This document shows positions 61,400 to 64,000 of a DNA stretch of 64,000 nt, piece by piece. The notes beneath the pieces are model-generated. The model was not told the DNA's origin and did no database searches. It was given only the letters and a program-made list of their open reading frames with translations. How positions within the stretch are numbered: the first letter of the stretch is position 1; each line of letters opens with the position of its first letter. A program made the translations under genes and the position numbers. Source of the stretch: Kitasatospora sp. MAP5-34 (GTDB lineage: Bacteria > Actinomycetota > Actinomycetes > Streptomycetales > Streptomycetaceae); assembly GCF_029894335.1 (NCBI RefSeq), contig NZ_JARXZC010000001.1, forward strand, positions 1 to 64,000. The letters run 5' to 3'.

Positions 61400-62341
61400 T
61401 CACGCCTCGAAGTGGCTCGGGCGTCCGTCCTGGCACACCAGTGTGCCGAGCTGCTCGGCTGCCGCGTGGTGCATCAACTCCCACTGACCGTCCGGCCGGT
61501 GGAGTACGGTCGTGTGCCAGGGCGTGGCCCAGACGTCGCGGTGGTCGAGCAGCCGGATGCCGAACTTGGCGGCCCCGCGCGGCTGCGGGTGGATGGAGAG
61601 CCGGACCGAACCCGGGTGGTGGTGGGCGATCAGCTCGCCCCAGGCCCGGCTGCGCTGGATGACGCCGTAGGCGCGCTGTCTGCACTCACGTTGGAGAGCG
61701 GATCTGGTGCCGGTGAAGTCGGCGGTGTCATCGAGCAGGAAGCGGGTGATACCGCAGTAGAGGCGCTTGGTGTCCTCGTCGGTGAGGACCTCGGCGCGCA
61801 GTTCCTCCAGCCCGGGTGCGTACTGGGCGTGGACGCGGGCCCGCTTCTCGTCGTACGGGAGATCCCCGAGAACGTCGCGCAGGTCGAAGGTGGCGAGGTG
61901 GTGCAGTCCCTCGCGGCGCATCATGGCGGTCAACTCGTCGGAGTAGGCGTCGATGTGGTCGTCGGGGACGCGGATCAGGTCGCCGAAGACATGGCCGTCC
62001 GAGCAGATCAGCATCCGCGCACCGGGTGCGTACACCGCTTCGACGGCGGCGCACAGCCGGTCGAGGAAGGTGAGGGCGAGGCGTTCGCCCTCGTCGGGGA
62101 GGTGGCCCAGCACCTTGCGGGTGTTGGGGGACTTGCAGGGGAAGCCCGGCAAGGTGAAGAGGATCGGTTCACCGGCCGTGACGAAGCCCGCCAACTGCTG
62201 GAGTTGGAGGGGGAAGGCGGCGGCCGGGGCGGGCTCGTCCGGGTCGGCGGCGCGGCGGTGCGGCAGCAGGAGTTCCAGGATCGAGGTGCAGATCCGTTCG
62301 ACCGACGGCACGGGCGGTGTGATGGTGCCGACGGGCGGCAT
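61400..62341 (-). CDS. isocyanide synthase (PvcA/DIT1 family)
   Basis: 313 residues from the ATG at 62341, chosen because GGAGG lies 5 nt upstream; a GTG four codons earlier is possible. Family signatures: LFTLPGFPCKSPNTRKVLGH (61-80), LPDEGERLALTFLDRLCAAV, YAPGARMLICSDGHVFGDLI (104-123), RVPDDHIDAYSDELTAMMRR, and the C-terminal HHHPGSVRLSIHPQPRGAAK, FGIRLLDHRDVWATPWHTTV. These define PvcA/IsnA/DIT1 enzymes, which turn the amino group of tyrosine or tryptophan into an isonitrile using ribulose 5-phosphate. It is downstream of a P450 and an MFS gene on the same strand. Confidence 0.9.
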   Translation of the reverse strand: MPPVGTITPPVPSVERICTSILELLLPHRRAADPDEPAPAAAFPLQLQQLAGFVTAGEPILFTLPGFPCKSPNTRKVLGHLPDEGERLALTFLDRLCAAVEAVYAPGARMLICSDGHVFGDLIRVPDDHIDAYSDELTAMMRREGLHHLATFDLRDVLGDLPYDEKRARVHAQYAPGLEELRAEVLTDEDTKRLYCGITRFLLDDTADFTGTRSALQRECRQRAYGVIQRSRAWGELIAHHHPGSVRLSIHPQPRGAAKFGIRLLDHRDVWATPWHTTVLHRPDGQWELMHHAAAEQLGTLVCQDGRPSHFEA

Positions 62342-62416
62342 GCGGTCCTCCACGAGGGCATGGCGGGATGGCGTCCCGGCGCGAATGCCGGAACGCGGGG
62401 TAACGGGGGCTGTGCG

Positions 62417-63697
62417 TCAGACGCGCTTGTCGTAGGCGACCGGCAGCCGGTTGACACCACGGGCCAGGACAGCCGGAATCCACTCGATCTCGTCGTCCGG
62501 GCAGGCCAGTTGGAGCCCGGGCAGGCGGGCGAGCAGGGTGCCGAGGGCGACCTGGAGTTCGGCTCGGGCCAGGGCGGCGCCGGGGCAGAAGTGGATGCCG
62601 CGACCGAAGGAGAGGTGGGCGTTGGGGGAGCGCTCGAAGTCGAGGGTGTCGGCGTCGGGGAACTGTCGCTCGTCGCGGTTGGCGGCGTCGAGTGACACGA
62701 TCACGGAGTCCCCGGCCGGGATGCGGGTGCCGTGCAGCTGGCTGTCCTCGGCGAAGAACCGCCAGGTGGTGAGCTCGAACGCGCCGTCGTAGCGCAGGAG
62801 TTCCTCGACGGCCTGCGGCAGCAGGGTCGGCTCGTCGCGCAGCCGGGCGAGCTGATCGGGGTGGCGTAGGAGGGTCATCAACATGGTGCTGATCTGGTTG
62901 GTGACCGGCTCCTGGCCCGCCACGAGCAGCTGGAAGACCATCGAGTCCAGCTCCTCCTGGCTGAGCACCCCACGGTCGCGGGCCACCACCAGGCGGCTGA
63001 GCAGGTCGTCGTCCCAGTGCTCGCGCTTGTGGGCGACGACGTCCGCGATGTACGTCTGCAGGCCGCGCAGCCGTCCCTCGTACGCGGGGCGGCCCGGGTC
63101 CTGGGGGCCGACGGGCTGGACGACCTTGCCCCAGTCGCGGTCGAAGCGCCGGGCCAACTCCGTTGGCAGGCCGATGACTTCCGCCAGCACCTGGAAGGGG
63201 TAGTGCGCGGCGAAGCCTTGGACGAGGTCGGCGCCCCCGGCGTCGGGCAGGGCGTCCGCGAGGGCGTCGGCGAGCTCCTGGAAGCGCGGCCGGAGGGCCT
63301 CGATACGGCGCGGGGCGAAGGCGTCCAGGACGAGGCGGCGCATGTCGGTGTGCTTGGGCGGGTCCTGGTGGAGCAGGTGCACCTGGAGCTGGGAGTGCTG
63401 CGGCTCGGGCATGATCGAGGCGAGAGCGCGCCAATTGTCGTTCCCCAGGCTGTGGTTCTTGCCCAACCGTGGGTCGTTGAGCGCCTGGTGGGCGGCCTCG
63501 TAGCCGGTGACCAGCCAGGCGGCGATACCGGAGGGGAACCGGACGCGGTGCACGGGCCCGGCGTCGTGCAGCTCGCGGTAGAGGTCGTACGGGTCGCGCT
63601 TGTACTCGCGGCCGTAGAGCGGCACGGGCTCGGGAAGTCCGGCGCCGGTGATCGGGCAGCGAGGAGCGGGCGCCGGGGTGGGGTCGGGCGAGGTCAT
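62417..63697 (-). CDS. cytochrome P450 of the isocyanide operon
   Basis: 426 residues. Class I bacterial P450 plan: CPITGAGLPEPVPLYGREYK start, LLHQDPPKHTDMRRLVLDAF (C-helix), I-helix MVFQLLVAGQEPVTNQISTM, ExxR in AVEELLRYDG region, SLDAANRDERQFPDADTLDF, and the heme loop SFGRGIHFCPGAALARAELQ with the Cys ligand. The I-helix reads AGQEPVTN where AGHETT is usual, so oxygen activation may be altered, as in P450s doing phenol coupling. Its ATG overlaps the MFS stop. It probably modifies the isocyanide product. Confidence 0.92.
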   Translation of the reverse strand: MTSPDPTPAPAPRCPITGAGLPEPVPLYGREYKRDPYDLYRELHDAGPVHRVRFPSGIAAWLVTGYEAAHQALNDPRLGKNHSLGNDNWRALASIMPEPQHSQLQVHLLHQDPPKHTDMRRLVLDAFAPRRIEALRPRFQELADALADALPDAGGADLVQGFAAHYPFQVLAEVIGLPTELARRFDRDWGKVVQPVGPQDPGRPAYEGRLRGLQTYIADVVAHKREHWDDDLLSRLVVARDRGVLSQEELDSMVFQLLVAGQEPVTNQISTMLMTLLRHPDQLARLRDEPTLLPQAVEELLRYDGAFELTTWRFFAEDSQLHGTRIPAGDSVIVSLDAANRDERQFPDADTLDFERSPNAHLSFGRGIHFCPGAALARAELQVALGTLLARLPGLQLACPDDEIEWIPAVLARGVNRLPVAYDKRV

Positions 63698-64000
63698 GCG
63701 GAGTCCTTCTGGTGAGGCATCAGGTGACGATTTCTGCGGCCCGTGGCGAGCAGCAGCACGGCGAGGCAGGCGATGGCGGCGGCGAGTACCAGTCCGGTGT
63801 GGACCCCGCCGGTGCCGCCCCCGGCCAGGCCCCAGGCGGCGGTGGCGAGGGCCGGGCCGAGGGTGAAGCCGAGGCTGCGGGCCAGCTGTACGGCCGAGCC
63901 GGCGGTGGCCATCCGGTCAGGCGGGGCGGCGGTCATGACGAGCTTCTGGACCGGCCCGCCGTACAGGCCCATGCCGAGTCCGGCCAGGCCGAGCCGCCAG
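63694..64000 (-). CDS. MFS transporter, C-terminal part (cut by window end)
   Basis: Only the last 100 residues or so are in the window. They contain GMGLYGGPVQKLVMTAAPPD, SAVQLARSLGFTLGPALATA and a final helix GLVLAAAIACLAVLLLATG, as in DHA2/EmrB-type drug exporters. The gene overlaps the P450 start by 4 bp (ATGA), so exporter, P450 and isocyanide synthase form one operon. It may export the isocyanide product. Confidence 0.75.
   Translation of the reverse strand, partial: WRLGLAGLGMGLYGGPVQKLVMTAAPPDRMATAGSAVQLARSLGFTLGPALATAAWGLAGGGTGGVHTGLVLAAAIACLAVLLLATGRRNRHLMPHQKDSA

Overview
The window is very GC-rich, codes with strong G/C in third codon positions, uses GTG starts freely, and carries Streptomyces-type promoters (TANNNT -10 boxes, several apparently leaderless genes), WD40 and NarL-type signalling genes, a DUF817 protein and cysteine-free ribosomal protein paralogs. 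This fits a Streptomycetaceae chromosome (Streptomyces, Kitasatospora or a close relative). The density of truncated genes and IS remnants in the first half suggests an accessory or chromosome-arm region. The genus is an inference; no rRNA or other marker is present.

Bases 1-6,100 open inside the 3' end of a group II intron that sits in an IS3-type transposase remnant, next to the 3' half of a class II tRNA. A divergent LysR regulator/SnoaL-like pair, small hypothetical and membrane proteins, hairpins and broken fragments follow. Bases 6,100-29,200 mix intact genes (MocR-like aspartate aminotransferase, two-domain GNAT, HU protein, PH-like membrane protein, secreted CAP protein, papain-like protease plus anchored partner, quinone oxidoreductase, cupin, HEAT-like protein, macrolide-type glycosyltransferase, DUF817, WD40 protein) with many decayed genes: a lysE/argP pair fused by deletion, a truncated sigma factor, an acyl-CoA dehydrogenase, an IS630 transposase, a ligA lacking its adenylation core, and the C-terminus of an amidinotransferase.

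Bases 29,300-46,500 hold a multicopper oxidase with an iron-box-like site, and then a locus that looks like a dedicated sulfoquinovose pathway. An eight-gene minus-strand operon encodes cysH-cysD-cysN (sulfate to sulfite), an SsuABC-type ABC transporter, a membrane GT2 polysaccharide synthase and a secreted TIM-barrel-like protein. Divergent from it are sqdB (UDP-sulfoquinovose synthase, using sulfite and UDP-glucose) and an HlyD-type adaptor, then an orphan histidine kinase. cysC and sulfite reductase are absent. A convergent secreted beta-helix protein lies beyond the operon end. The working model is synthesis of a sulfonated extracellular glycan.

Bases 46,500-49,600 contain a chimeric response-regulator/peptidase pseudogene, an alpha/beta hydrolase and a GNAT. 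Bases 49,700-58,050 are a zinc-starvation (Zur-type) island: cysteine-free ribosomal proteins L33, L31, L28, S14, S18 and L32 interleaved with four COG0523 (CobW/YciC) proteins, two canonical and two with a destroyed P-loop, plus a WD40 protein and a [2Fe-2S] protein. A candidate Zur box lies between the divergent halves.

Directly after this island come a siderophore/cobalamin-type ABC importer (58,431-61,375) and a convergent MFS-P450-isocyanide synthase operon (61,400-64,000, cut by the window end). A PvcA/DIT1-type isocyanide synthase with a P450, an exporter and an importer next to zinc-starvation genes suggests an isocyanide metallophore system, possibly a zincophore. The sulfoquinovose locus and this one are the two most interesting parts of the window.
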